64,000 bases of DNA, taken from NCBI GenBank assembly GCA_017446585.1, contig JAFSQL010000012.1, positions 1-64,000 on the forward strand. The letters run 5' to 3'. This stretch comes from Paludibacteraceae bacterium. GTDB taxonomy: Bacteria > Bacteroidota > Bacteroidia > Bacteroidales > Paludibacteraceae. A program made the position numbers and the translations under genes. How positions within the stretch are numbered: position 1 is the first letter of the stretch; each line of letters begins with the position of its first letter. The notes beneath the pieces are model-generated. The model saw nothing but the letters and a program-made list of their open reading frames with translations. It was not told the DNA's origin and did no database searches. Shown one piece after another: positions 5,814-14,689 of this stretch.

Positions 5814-7685
5814 TTATTTTTGTGTGAAGTCGTGGTGGAGGTATTGGACGTAGGACTGGGCGAAGTGGAGGAGGGAGTCGCGGAAGGGGGAGTCGGCTCC
5901 ATAGAAATAGGTGTCGGTGTCGTTGTCAATGTCACGATAGAGGGCAAGTTCGGGGGAGATGAGCCCCCAACCCTCCTTGCGGAAGTAGAAGGCGTAGTGG
6001 TCTTGCGAGAAGAGGTTTTTTAATAGTGGCGATGTGGCGGAATCCGCAAACCCGAGTTGCTGTGCGAGGGTGGTGCCGAGGTCGGTTTGCGAGCAGATGT
6101 AGTCGATGGTGAGGGTGTCGGTGACGGCTCCACCGGTCCAGATCATAGGGATGCGGTAGGACTCGGGGCGAGTGACGTCGGTGCGCGGCTCGGGGAGGAG
6201 GGAGGTGTGGTCGGCGGTGACGATGAGCAGCGTGTGCGCCCATGAGGGTGAGCGGCGGAGGCGGTCAACGAAGGCACCGAGGCAACTGTCGCAGTAGGTG
6301 ACGGCATTGAGGTAGCGTTGGCTCTCGGTGTCAGCGTGGGCGAGCGGGGAGTGTGGCGGAAGGTCGAAGGGCTCGTGGGTGGAGATGTTATAGACGACGG
6401 CGAAGAGCGGTTTGGTTCGCGGCGTGAGGACGAAGTCGGCAAATTCGGAATAGAGGTATTCGTCAGGAGCACCCCACTTGGACATCATGGCGACGGAGGC
6501 AGGGAAGTCGGAGCGCGAGAAGACGTTGTCAACGCCAGACTGGATGAGCATCATCTTGGTGTTGTAGAAGTCGAGGTCGCCGCCGTAGTGGAAAGCCACG
6601 TCGTAGCCGTTGCGCTTGAAGAGCGCGGGGAGGTAGTCGGCATGGCGCATCTTGTCCGGGAATCCAAGGATGGACGAGGCACCGCCCGAAAGGGCGGGAT
6701 ACTGGGCGAGGAGCGCGCTGAGACCGCGGTCGGAGCGGCTGCCGGTGGCGTAGCAGTTGGTGAAGGCGATGCCCTCGGCAACCATGCGGTCGATGTTGGG
6801 CGTGAGACCGTCCATGCCGTTGAGCGATTGGATGACACGGTCAGAGAAGGATTCGAGAATGACGAGGATGACGTTGACGGGTTTGCCGTCGGCAGCGCGG
6901 ACATGGACGGGCAACGAGTCGGCAGGGAGCGACTGTGCGGCACGGCGCGTGAGGACGTCGAGGGCCTCGTCGGGCGAAGAGTAATGGAATGGGTTGCGAG
7001 AGTAGTCGTTGTGGGTGAGGGCGCGGAAGAAGCACCAGAAGGAGTTGTAGGCGGCATGATTGGCGTAGGGCTTCTCGGAGAAATAGATGGAGGAAAAATT
7101 GAGCGGAGCGGTGTCAATGCCTCCCCGCATGGGCAGGATGAGCAGGGTGGTGAGCAGGAGCGTGAGGAAGGAGAAGGTGACGGCGTGGCGACTCCTCGAG
7201 GTGGTGCGCGAGAGGCAGAACGACTTGAAGAAGAGGAAAAGGAAAAGAGCCGAAATGGTCAGCCAAGCCAGCACGGAGAGCAGGAGTTGCGGCAAGCTGA
7301 CGCTACGGAAGACTGCCAAGGGGTCGGAGAGGTAAGGGAACACCTGCTGGTCGATGCGCGACTCCCAAGCGGGGTAGAGGGACATGTCGCCCAGCACGAT
7401 GAGCGTGACAAGGGGCAGGGCGACGCAGGTGTAGATCCTTATGACACGAAAGGCAACGGCAGGGAAAAAGAAGGAGAGCGCGAGCATGACTCCCGGCAGG
7501 AGGGAGAGGTAGGCAGCGGCGGAGAGATCCATCTTGAGACCATGGAAGAAGACTTTCGCAACCTCGGACGGGGAAAGAAGGGCGGTGAAGTTGGCGTTGA
7601 AAAGGAGGAAAAGCACTTTGGCGACGAGGAAGTAGAGAAGCCAAAAACAGAAATAGCGGAGCAGGAAAAAGAAGGCACTGCGCAT
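5814..7685 (-). CDS. LtaS-like membrane phosphotransferase of the sulfatase fold
   Basis: The protein has about 623 residues from the ATG at 7685; a TTG two codons upstream is a weaker start. Five hydrophobic segments fill residues 5-190, then comes an extracytoplasmic alkaline-phosphatase/sulfatase domain. Visible active-site elements are VILVILESFS (metal ligand E278), GSRSDRG (candidate nucleophile S318), STHEPF (H437) and TADH (D492, H493). The architecture is that of lipoteichoic acid synthase, MdoB/OpgB and YejM. In a Gram-negative host the product is probably a glycerol-phosphate or ethanolamine-phosphate decoration of glycan or lipid in the periplasm; the exact donor is not predictable. 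The gene is strikingly G+C-rich (39 of 60 bases in 6121-6180). It is divergent from the lipoprotein at 7786, and each has its own -7 element. Confidence 0.88.
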   Translation of the reverse strand: MRSAFFFLLRYFCFWLLYFLVAKVLFLLFNANFTALLSPSEVAKVFFHGLKMDLSAAAYLSLLPGVMLALSFFFPAVAFRVIRIYTCVALPLVTLIVLGDMSLYPAWESRIDQQVFPYLSDPLAVFRSVSLPQLLLSVLAWLTISALFLFLFFKSFCLSRTTSRSRHAVTFSFLTLLLTTLLILPMRGGIDTAPLNFSSIYFSEKPYANHAAYNSFWCFFRALTHNDYSRNPFHYSSPDEALDVLTRRAAQSLPADSLPVHVRAADGKPVNVILVILESFSDRVIQSLNGMDGLTPNIDRMVAEGIAFTNCYATGSRSDRGLSALLAQYPALSGGASSILGFPDKMRHADYLPALFKRNGYDVAFHYGGDLDFYNTKMMLIQSGVDNVFSRSDFPASVAMMSKWGAPDEYLYSEFADFVLTPRTKPLFAVVYNISTHEPFDLPPHSPLAHADTESQRYLNAVTYCDSCLGAFVDRLRRSPSWAHTLLIVTADHTSLLPEPRTDVTRPESYRIPMIWTGGAVTDTLTIDYICSQTDLGTTLAQQLGFADSATSPLLKNLFSQDHYAFYFRKEGWGLISPELALYRDIDNDTDTYFYGADSPFRDSLLHFAQSYVQYLHHDFTQK

Positions 7686-7716
7686 GGGCAAATCTGAAAA
7701 TCTTAGTTAAGGAATA

Positions 7717-7724
7717 CAAAGATA
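7717..7724 (-). promoter_or_regulatory. -7 promoter element for the LtaS-like gene
   Basis: The reverse strand reads TATCTTTG, an exact consensus match, 32 bases before the ATG. Confidence 0.6.
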
Positions 7725-7738
7725 GAGGTTTTTATAAG

Positions 7739-7746
7739 TATTTTTG
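7739..7746 (+). promoter_or_regulatory. -7 promoter element for the lipoprotein gene
   Basis: TATTTTTG fits TAnnTTTG and lies 40 bases before the ATG at 7786, facing away from the minus-strand element at 7717-7724. Confidence 0.5.
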
Positions 7747-7785
7747 CGAAATGAAGAAGTGACGGGCAAGCAAGAAAAAAGAAGC

Positions 7786-9663
7786 ATGGGAAAAACAAGA
7801 ATAGTATGGTTGGCGGTGGCGGCACAGTTGCTGATGGCGTGCGCCAACAAGGGGACAGGTCCGCAGGGCGGTCCGCAGGACGTAGCCGCCCCGAGGGAGA
7901 GGACGTGTTCGCCAACCCGCAACGCGACGAACGTTCATCCGAAGCGCGTGGAGTTGTGGTTTGACGAGAACATACAGTTGAAGGACGCGCAGAAGAACAT
8001 CGTGGTGTCGCCACCACAGGAGATAGCACCCGTCATCACCGCCAACGGAAAGAAACTGACGGTGGAGTTCAACGACACGCTGCGCGAGAACACGACCTAC
8101 TCGATAGACTTCGGCAACGCCGTGTGCGACCTGAACGAGGGCAACGCCCTGAAGGGATACACCTACGCCTTCTCGACAGGGGCGAGCATAGACAGCATGG
8201 AGATGAGCGGCACGGTGCTGAACGCCCAGACGTTGAGCCCGATGGAGGGAATGATAGTGGGGCTGTATGAGCCGTTTGACACGGCACGGCAGGACAGCGT
8301 GGGTCCGAGATACAGGATGCCCGCACGCATAGCCCGGAGTGACGAGAACGGGAAGTTCACGATAAGGAACGTCAAGGAAGGACGATATGAGGTGTTCGCG
8401 CTGAAAGACGCAAACGGAGACTACCTGTACACGGAAGGGGAGATGTTCGGATGGTTGGACAGCAGTGTCACGACACGGTCGGAGCAAGTGACGGTGAATG
8501 ACACCGTGTGGAGAAAACGGGACAGCGAGAAGGACGGGGCGGAAGGAGACTCGATGGTGGTGGATAGCATTGTGCAACGCACGGAGACTTTGTTCTATCC
8601 GAACGATTTGTTGCTGCTTGCGTCAATGAACAAGCCAAGTCGTCAGAGGGTTGTGAAGACGACGCGCCCGATGGCGAACAGGGTGGACATCTACATGCAA
8701 GAAACGAGCGAGACGGCACCGCGAATAGCACTGGCGGAAGGTGACGGGCAGTTGATGACCACCTACAACACGGGGAAAGACAGCATAAAGGTGTGGATAG
8801 CGGACAGCGCGACCCAATGGACGGAAGTGGTGGCACTGACCGTGACCTACGAAAGGCAGGACAGCACGGGAAGCACGGTGACGGAGACCGACACGGTGAA
8901 GGCACGGTATAACATCAAGAACCTGAGAAGACAAGTGGAGAAAGAACGGGAGTCGGCCAAGGGAAACTCCGTTCAACTCACGCTGCCGAAGAATAAGGTG
9001 CAAGAGTGGGAGACGGCAGTGATTACGGCACCCGCCCCTATGACCCGTTTCGACACGGAGAAGGTACACTTGCTGGCGACGGCGGACAGCGTATGGAAGG
9101 CGGTGGATTCAGTATCCTTTATCCTCATGCCGGCGGACACGACCAATAGTGCGTATGCGAAGGTCAACTTGCGCGCGGACTGGAAGCAAGACATGAAATA
9201 TAGGGTGGAGGTGGACAGTGACGCTGTGACTACCATAGACGGCAAGGTGAATAGCCGGCAGCAGTCGGAATGGGTGATAGACGGCAAGGAGAATTACGCC
9301 AACCTCGTGGTGTTCGTGATACCTGAGGATGAGGCTCTGACAGAACAATTGGAAAAAGCGCGATTGCAGTTGTTGAGCGACCATGATGACGTAGTGAGCG
9401 AGTTGCCTTACGAGAAAGATGGCACGCGTTTTGAATATGTACAACCAGACACCTACTTCTTGAGAATGTATGTTGACGAGAACGGCGACGAACGCTACAC
9501 TCCGGGTGACTGGATGTTAAATCGTCAAGCGGAGGCGACTTACTACATGAAAGAAGGCATGAAGTTACGCGCCAACTGGGACGTGGAGCAGGAGTGGAAT
9601 CCGAGTTTGAAGGACATAGAGACGATGAAACCAAAAGTGTTGTTGGAAAACGAAAAAGACTAA
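7786..9663 (+). CDS. Ig-like (Big_5) domain lipoprotein
   Basis: The ATG at 7786 gives MGKTRIVWLAVAAQLLMAC, a signal peptide with lipobox and lipidated Cys19; the frame is open 42 bases further upstream only through a TTG. An N-terminal Ig-like Big_5 domain follows (residues about 35-125: KRVELWFDENIQLKDA, LTVEFNDTLRENTTYSIDFG, YAFSTG), then a long region of beta-rich repeats with YEVFALKDANGDYLY and YFLRMYVDENGDERYTPGDW motifs typical of this Bacteroidetes family. The total is 625 residues. It is an outer-membrane-anchored protein of unknown role. The DUF3108 gene starts 12 bases after it, so the two are probably co-transcribed. Confidence 0.82.
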   Translation: MGKTRIVWLAVAAQLLMACANKGTGPQGGPQDVAAPRERTCSPTRNATNVHPKRVELWFDENIQLKDAQKNIVVSPPQEIAPVITANGKKLTVEFNDTLRENTTYSIDFGNAVCDLNEGNALKGYTYAFSTGASIDSMEMSGTVLNAQTLSPMEGMIVGLYEPFDTARQDSVGPRYRMPARIARSDENGKFTIRNVKEGRYEVFALKDANGDYLYTEGEMFGWLDSSVTTRSEQVTVNDTVWRKRDSEKDGAEGDSMVVDSIVQRTETLFYPNDLLLLASMNKPSRQRVVKTTRPMANRVDIYMQETSETAPRIALAEGDGQLMTTYNTGKDSIKVWIADSATQWTEVVALTVTYERQDSTGSTVTETDTVKARYNIKNLRRQVEKERESAKGNSVQLTLPKNKVQEWETAVITAPAPMTRFDTEKVHLLATADSVWKAVDSVSFILMPADTTNSAYAKVNLRADWKQDMKYRVEVDSDAVTTIDGKVNSRQQSEWVIDGKENYANLVVFVIPEDEALTEQLEKARLQLLSDHDDVVSELPYEKDGTRFEYVQPDTYFLRMYVDENGDERYTPGDWMLNRQAEATYYMKEGMKLRANWDVEQEWNPSLKDIETMKPKVLLENEKD

Positions 9664-9675
9664 AACAAGAGAGCC

Positions 9676-10503
9676 ATGAAAACGAACATGAAACTTTGGG
9701 TATTGGCAGCGCTTGGCATGGTGGCTTGCGTCACGGCGAGCAGTCAGAATGCATACAAGGCGTTTGATGAGGGGGAAAAAATCAGTTATGACGCTTATTT
9801 CAACTTAGGCTTTATCTGGGTGAACGCCGCAAGGGCGGAGTTCTCGGTGTCGAACGCCACGTGCGGCAAGGAGAAAGTGTGGCGATTGGAAGCGGCGGGT
9901 AAGACGGTGAACACGTTCGAGAAATTCTATACCGTGAGAGACACGTTCACGAGTTTCGTCAACAAGGAGACCTTAACGCCGCGATATTATGTGCGCGCGG
10001 CGCATGAGGGAGAATATTGGGCGGAAGACAGGTTTACCTTCCTGTCGCAAAGCAGCAAGGAAACGAGCGTGAAGACCTCATGCCTGCGCAAGCGCGGCAC
10101 GGAGACCAAGACCTTCTCCTTTGACGGTGAGGTGAACGACATGGTGACCGCCATCTACAAGTTGCGCAACTTTCCAAATTACGACGGGTTGAAAGTGGGT
10201 GACAAGGTGCCGTTCACCATCGTATATGACGACGAGGGGCAGAAGTATGACCTTGACGTTCGATATGCCGGTCGCGGCACGGTGAAGTTGAAGAACGGTC
10301 AGAAGTTCCGTTGCATCAAGTTGGTGCCAAAGGTCATCAAGGGCAAGGTGTTTGAGAGTGAGGACGCAATGAAGATTTGGATGACCGACGATGCCAATCA
10401 CATTCCGGTTTATGTCGAAGCGAAAATCAAAGTGGGCTATTTGAAGGCTTACTATACGGGTAGCAAGAACCTCAAGTATCCGTTGTCATCGAAGGTGAAG
10501 TAG
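9676..10503 (+). CDS. DUF3108 domain exported protein
   Basis: This 275-residue protein has an N-terminal export signal (MKTNMKLWVLAALGMVACVTASS). Cys18 could be a lipobox cysteine (MVAC), or cleavage may occur after TASS; sequence alone does not decide. The mature part has DUF3108 features: GEKISYDAYFNLGFIWVNAA near the start, a YTVRDTFTSFV strand, FDGEVNDMVTAIYKLR, and the C-terminal IWMTDDANHIPVYVEAKIKVG. DUF3108 proteins are periplasmic or outer-membrane beta proteins of unknown function, common in Bacteroidetes. It follows the Big_5 lipoprotein by 12 bases and converges on hisS. Confidence 0.88.
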   Translation: MKTNMKLWVLAALGMVACVTASSQNAYKAFDEGEKISYDAYFNLGFIWVNAARAEFSVSNATCGKEKVWRLEAAGKTVNTFEKFYTVRDTFTSFVNKETLTPRYYVRAAHEGEYWAEDRFTFLSQSSKETSVKTSCLRKRGTETKTFSFDGEVNDMVTAIYKLRNFPNYDGLKVGDKVPFTIVYDDEGQKYDLDVRYAGRGTVKLKNGQKFRCIKLVPKVIKGKVFESEDAMKIWMTDDANHIPVYVEAKIKVGYLKAYYTGSKNLKYPLSSKVK

Positions 10504-10531
10504 ATGTGGATGATTATTCAAGGAAATAGGC

Positions 10532-10561
10532 ATCCCAGTCAAGCATTCGCATGACTGGGAT
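10532..10561. terminator. hairpin between convergent DUF3108 and hisS genes
   Basis: ATCCCAGTCA (10532-10541) and TGACTGGGAT (10552-10561) form a perfect 10-bp stem with a 10-base loop. It lies between two convergent genes, as a shared terminator would, but the T-tracts on both sides are poor. Confidence 0.5.
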
Positions 10562-10610
10562 TGATTCTTAAAGTCAGAAGCGTTCAATAATAGAAATCGG
10601 GAACGTTTCG

Positions 10611-11981
10611 TCAGGTGTTTTTCAAGAGGTTGATGACTTCGGAAATGGAGATTTTTTGTTGTTCGCCTGTGGTCATGTTCTTGAGCATGACGGTGTTGTC
10701 CGCCATTTCGTCCGAACCGATGATGGCAACATAAGGAATGTGTTTGGCGTCGGCATAGGCGAGTTGCTTCTTCATCTTGGCAGGTGAAGGGTAGATTTCG
10801 GTCGGGATGCCGGCGGCACGCGTCTCAGTGGCAAGACGGCAGGCGTAGCGCAGTTCGTCGTCACCGAAGCACGCGAAGAGCAAGGATGTGGTTTGCTCCG
10901 TTTCCTTAGGGAAGAGGTCGAGCGCAGTGAGCACGTCGTAGATGCGGTCGGCACCGAAAGAAATGCCGACGCCCGAGAGTCCAGGCAGTCCGAACACGCC
11001 CGTGAGGTTGTCGTAGCGACCGCCACCGCTGATGGAGCCCATCGGAACGTCGTTGGCCTTGACCTCGAGGATGGCTCCCGTGTAGTAGTTGAGTCCGCGC
11101 GCCAGCGTGAGGTCGAGGGTGACGGTGAACCGTGTCGAGTCAGAGAAAGGCAGGAAGGAAAGGATGGTCTCGGTCTCCTCGACGCCTTTGATGCCCGCTT
11201 CGGACTTGCCATCGAAGATGGTGCGGAGTTGGCTGAGTTTCTCCGCGTTGGAGCCTTGGAGTTCGAGGATGGGTTGCAACTTGAGAATTGCATCGTCACA
11301 GACACCCTTGTCACGCATCTCGGCTTTGACGTTGTCAATGCCAATCTTGTCAAGTTTGTCGATGGCGACGGTGATGTCGGTAATGTGGTCGGCAGCCCCC
11401 GCCACGTCGGCGATGCCCGTGAGAATCTTTCGGTTGTTGAGATGGAGGGTGACGTTGATGTTGAGCCGCGAGAAAACCTCGCGAAGGATGGCTATGAGTT
11501 CTGCCTCTTGCAGGAGACTGTCGGTGCCGACGATGTCCGCGTCGCACTGATAGAACTCGCGGTAGCGTCCCTTTTGAGGTCGGTCAGCACGCCAAACGGG
11601 TTGGATCTGGTAACGTTTGAACGGGAGGGTGATGTCGGCATTGTGTTGTACGACATAGCGCGCGAAGGGAACGGTGAGGTCGTAGCGTAATCCTTTCTCG
11701 GCAATGTCACGCATGAGTCGGACACTGTCACGAGCTTCGAGAGCGTCAGAATTAGCGGAGGCGAGGTAGTCGCCGGAGTTGAGAATCTTGAAGAGCAATT
11801 TGTCGCCTTCGTCACCATATTTGCCCATGAGGGTAGAAAGGTTCTCCATGGCAGGTGTTTCGATTTGTTGGAAACCGTAGAGGGCGTAAACACGCTTGAT
11901 GGTTTCGAAGATATAGTTGCGTCGTGCCATTTCTCGAGGAGAAAAGTCGCGAGTGCCTTTGGGAATGGATGTTTTCTGCAT
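10611..11981 (-). CDS. hisS: histidyl-tRNA synthetase
   Basis: This is a 456-residue class II synthetase. It starts [14 protein letters not shown], motif 2 is [12 protein letters not shown], the histidine-binding [12 protein letters not shown] is present, motif 3 lies around GGGRYDNL, and a C-terminal anticodon-binding domain covers about 365-450. It charges tRNA-His in the cytoplasm. The length is slightly above the E. coli enzyme, as usual for Bacteroidetes. The ATG at 11979-11981 is two bases after the stop of the OmpA-family gene, so hisS is the last gene of the glyS-plsC-ompA-hisS run. Confidence 0.97.
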   Translation of the reverse strand: MQKTSIPKGTRDFSPREMARRNYIFETIKRVYALYGFQQIETPAMENLSTLMGKYGDEGDKLLFKILNSGDYLASANSDALEARDSVRLMRDIAEKGLRYDLTVPFARYVVQHNADITLPFKRYQIQPVWRADRPQKGRYREFYQCDADIVGTDSLLQEAELIAILREVFSRLNINVTLHLNNRKILTGIADVAGAADHITDITVAIDKLDKIGIDNVKAEMRDKGVCDDAILKLQPILELQGSNAEKLSQLRTIFDGKSEAGIKGVEETETILSFLPFSDSTRFTVTLDLTLARGLNYYTGAILEVKANDVPMGSISGGGRYDNLTGVFGLPGLSGVGISFGADRIYDVLTALDLFPKETEQTTSLLFACFGDDELRYACRLATETRAAGIPTEIYPSPAKMKKQLAYADAKHIPYVAIIGSDEMADNTVMLKNMTTGEQQKISISEVINLLKNT

Positions 11982-11983
11982 GG

Positions 11984-13888
11984 TTAGTCTTTAGTGATGA
12001 TGAACTCAACACGTCGGTTCTTGGCTCGTCCCTCGTCGGTGTCGTTGTCGGCAACGGGCTTGTCGGGACCATAACCTTTTGTGTCAATGCGCGCAGGGTC
12101 AATGCCGTGTTTGATGAGGTATTCAGCAACGGACTTGGCGCGCCGTAGGCTGAGGTCGATGTTGTAGGTGCGAGAGCCCTTGCTGTCGGTGTGTCCGGCA
12201 ACGCAGATGGTGACTTTGGAGTTCTGCTTGAGGAAGGTCGCCAACCTGCCGAGTTGGGCGAACGACTGCTGTTGCAACGTAGCCTTGTCGAAGTCGAAGA
12301 AGATATTGTTGAGCGTGGCGGAGCCACCAATGGCGATGGGTTGGACGTTGACTTGGACGTTGGCACCCTTGATGTTCTCACCCTTCTTAACGGTGCCGCT
12401 TTCGAAGAGGTAGCCCTTCTTGGTGATATTGTAGCCGTAGTCTTGATCTTCAGGCAAGAACGCTTGGAATTGACCGGAGACCTCGTCACTCACGCTGCTG
12501 AAGACCGTTTTGTCATCGGAGAGGCGGAACACTTCGATGTGCGCCTGTATTGGTCGGTGTGTCTTGGCATCCCACACCTTGCCATTGAAGAACTCCATAG
12601 GTTCAGGTCGAATCTCAGAAGGGAGTTCGATTTCGTAGATGTCCTTGCCTCGTCCGTTCTTGAGAATGCCGTTGGAGGACAGATAAGCCTTGTCACCTTG
12701 CGCATTGACGCAGAATCCGATTTCGTCCATGTGGGTATTGATAGGGTAGCCGATGTTGCGCGGAGAACCCCATTTGCCGTTTTCGTCACGCTTGATGACG
12801 AAGATGTCGTAGCCTCCCAGTCCAGGATGTCCCTTGGAGGAGAAGTAGAGCGTCTTGTTGTCGGCGGAGATGAAAGGGCAAAAGTCATCTTCAGCCGTGT
12901 TGATGGGAGCGCCAAGATTGCGCGGTTCGGAGAATTGGAGTTGTCCGCTCTCAAGGATGCGAACCTTGCTCGCCCAGATGTCTTGTCCACCCAGTCCGCC
13001 AGGACGGTTGGATGAGAAGAAAATCTCATCGCCGGCAGGGGAGAAGGAAGGAGTAGATTCCCAATATTGCGTGTTGAGCGGGCGACCGCAGTTGATGGGC
13101 GGTGACCACGTGTTGCCGCGACGAATGCTGTAATAAACGTCGCAACCGCCAACGGAGGAGGCGCGGTCGCAGGCGACGAAGAACATGTAGCGTCCGTCAA
13201 CGCTGTAGTTTTGTGAGCCTTCGTTTTGTGCCGTGTTGGTAGGATTACCGATGGATTCGCTCTTGGACCACGTCTGTGTGGTGTCATCATAAACGCTCTG
13301 GTAGATGTCTTCCTGCGCCGTGAAGTCGCGCTTGCCTTCACGTTGGCCTACGAGCACGGTGATGGAGATGCGCTTGCCGTCAGCCGTGATGGAGGGCCAG
13401 TAATCGTCGAAATCGGTGTTGACCTTGGTGAGGTTTTGCGGCTGGAAAGGCACGGGGTTGCTCTTGAGCACTTGCGCCTCGTCGCAGCGTCGTTCCCAAT
13501 CGGTGTATTTGCCCGGCACCTTTTGGAACCAACTCTTGGCAGCGACGTATTCGCCCGTGTTGAAGTAGGCCTTGCCGAGTCGGAAGCAGGTTTTGTTGTA
13601 GTTGCGGTATTGCGGTTTTGCCGCTCGCTCGAGGTAGATGATGCTGCTCTTGTCGTCACCCATCTCCTTGTAGGTAGAGGAGATGAGCCAATAACATTCT
13701 TCGAAAGTGGGGTCGAGAGCGATAGCCTCCTTGAGTTGCTGCAACTTGATTTTGTTGTCGGAAAGGAGTCGTGCCTTGCTATAGATGTCGCGTGCTTCCC
13801 TTTGCTTTCGATTGAGTTTGGCAGGTTCGGCAAAGACAGAGGTCAGAGCGAAAAAGAAAGTCAGGGTAAGAACGACAAATCGCTTCAT
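11984..13888 (-). CDS. OmpA-family protein with TPR and PD40 propeller
   Basis: This 634-residue exported protein has a signal peptide ([20 protein letters not shown]), TPR-like helices (about 25-120), WD40-like PD40 beta-propeller blades (about 150-420; [29 protein letters not shown]), a carboxypeptidase-regulatory-like beta domain (about 435-505) and a C-terminal OmpA peptidoglycan-binding domain (about 515-634; [26 protein letters not shown]). It should tie the outer membrane to peptidoglycan; related proteins occur in gliding and type IX secretion contexts, but no such partners are next to it here. It lies between plsC and hisS in one transcription direction. Confidence 0.92.
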   Translation of the reverse strand: MKRFVVLTLTFFFALTSVFAEPAKLNRKQREARDIYSKARLLSDNKIKLQQLKEAIALDPTFEECYWLISSTYKEMGDDKSSIIYLERAAKPQYRNYNKTCFRLGKAYFNTGEYVAAKSWFQKVPGKYTDWERRCDEAQVLKSNPVPFQPQNLTKVNTDFDDYWPSITADGKRISITVLVGQREGKRDFTAQEDIYQSVYDDTTQTWSKSESIGNPTNTAQNEGSQNYSVDGRYMFFVACDRASSVGGCDVYYSIRRGNTWSPPINCGRPLNTQYWESTPSFSPAGDEIFFSSNRPGGLGGQDIWASKVRILESGQLQFSEPRNLGAPINTAEDDFCPFISADNKTLYFSSKGHPGLGGYDIFVIKRDENGKWGSPRNIGYPINTHMDEIGFCVNAQGDKAYLSSNGILKNGRGKDIYEIELPSEIRPEPMEFFNGKVWDAKTHRPIQAHIEVFRLSDDKTVFSSVSDEVSGQFQAFLPEDQDYGYNITKKGYLFESGTVKKGENIKGANVQVNVQPIAIGGSATLNNIFFDFDKATLQQQSFAQLGRLATFLKQNSKVTICVAGHTDSKGSRTYNIDLSLRRAKSVAEYLIKHGIDPARIDTKGYGPDKPVADNDTDEGRAKNRRVEFIITKD

Positions 13889-13933
13889 AGTGGAAAGGTT
13901 GTGGAAGAAGTTCTTAATGCTGAAAAGAGTTTT

Positions 13934-14677
13934 TTACTGCTTGTCTTGTGGCAGTCCGCTAATGACAATGTCACGGGTGCGCTTGGCAAGTTCCTTCATG
14001 TCCTGTTCGGTCTTGCCAGCAGGCATGATGGAAGGGTGGAAGGTGAGTGTGATGACGCCAGGGTTGACGCTCTTGCCATTCATCGCCATGCGCTCGAAGG
14101 AACCAGAGATGGTGACGGGCAAGACGGGGAGGTTGAGGTCGGTGGAGACGGCAAATCCGCCTCTCTTGAAAGCCCCGACCTTGCCAGTCTTGGAGCGTGT
14201 CCCTTCAGGGAAGATGACGACGGAGTGACCGCCTTGCAACACCTTCTCAGCCGATCGAAGGCTTTCGGTCGCCTTGATGGGGTTGGAACGGTCGATGTAG
14301 ATGTGTCCGAGTTTTTCGCACGCCTTGCCAACGAGCGGCAACTTGCGTAACTCCATCTTCATGATGAAAGAGAAGGTGACGGGCAAGTAGCCGTAGAGCG
14401 CCCAGATGTCGAACGCGCTCTGATGGTTGGAGGTGATGACGTAGGACTGTTGTGGCTGGAAGTTTTCAAGTCCCACACACTTGACACGGATGAAGGCGAG
14501 AGCAAGCATGGCACGTGACCACCAACGAGGTCCCCAAGAGAGGAAGTTGATGTTGCGAATGCCTGTGGTGGTGCCGACGATGCATCCGATGGCGGTAATG
14601 GCCGTCAGCAAAATTCCCAGAGGGAACCAAACAAACCAAACGTAAAGTCGCCAAAAAGGCAAGAGAATGAATTTCAT
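13934..14677 (-). CDS. plsC: 1-acyl-sn-glycerol-3-phosphate acyltransferase
   Basis: This 247-residue membrane acyltransferase has an N-terminal hydrophobic helix, the catalytic HX4D motif (NHQSAFD) and the substrate-binding FPEGTR motif, plus the acceptor-site block ITLTFHPSIMP. It adds the second acyl chain to lysophosphatidic acid in phospholipid synthesis at the inner membrane. The start (MKFILLPFWRLYVW) is 12 bases after the glyS stop, so it is probably read from the glyS promoter. Confidence 0.93.
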   Translation of the reverse strand: MKFILLPFWRLYVWFVWFPLGILLTAITAIGCIVGTTTGIRNINFLSWGPRWWSRAMLALAFIRVKCVGLENFQPQQSYVITSNHQSAFDIWALYGYLPVTFSFIMKMELRKLPLVGKACEKLGHIYIDRSNPIKATESLRSAEKVLQGGHSVVIFPEGTRSKTGKVGAFKRGGFAVSTDLNLPVLPVTISGSFERMAMNGKSVNPGVITLTFHPSIMPAGKTEQDMKELAKRTRDIVISGLPQDKQ

Positions 14678-14689
14678 AATGTGTAGAGG

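Noticed and set aside
6318-7697. 459-codon open frame antisense to the LtaS-like gene
   Set aside because: Low-complexity Glu/Gly/Val/Arg-rich translation produced by G+C-rich third positions of the true gene.
7744-7785. Upstream TTG start for the Big_5 lipoprotein
   Set aside because: It would put 14 charged residues before the signal peptide and overlap the -7 element; the ATG at 7786 gives a normal lipoprotein signal.
10893-11690. 265-codon open frame antisense to hisS
   Set aside because: Same coding-bias shadow; no start signal or family resemblance.
13226-14350. 374-codon open frame spanning the OmpA-family and plsC genes in antisense
   Set aside because: Crosses two certain genes and their spacer; no domain seen.
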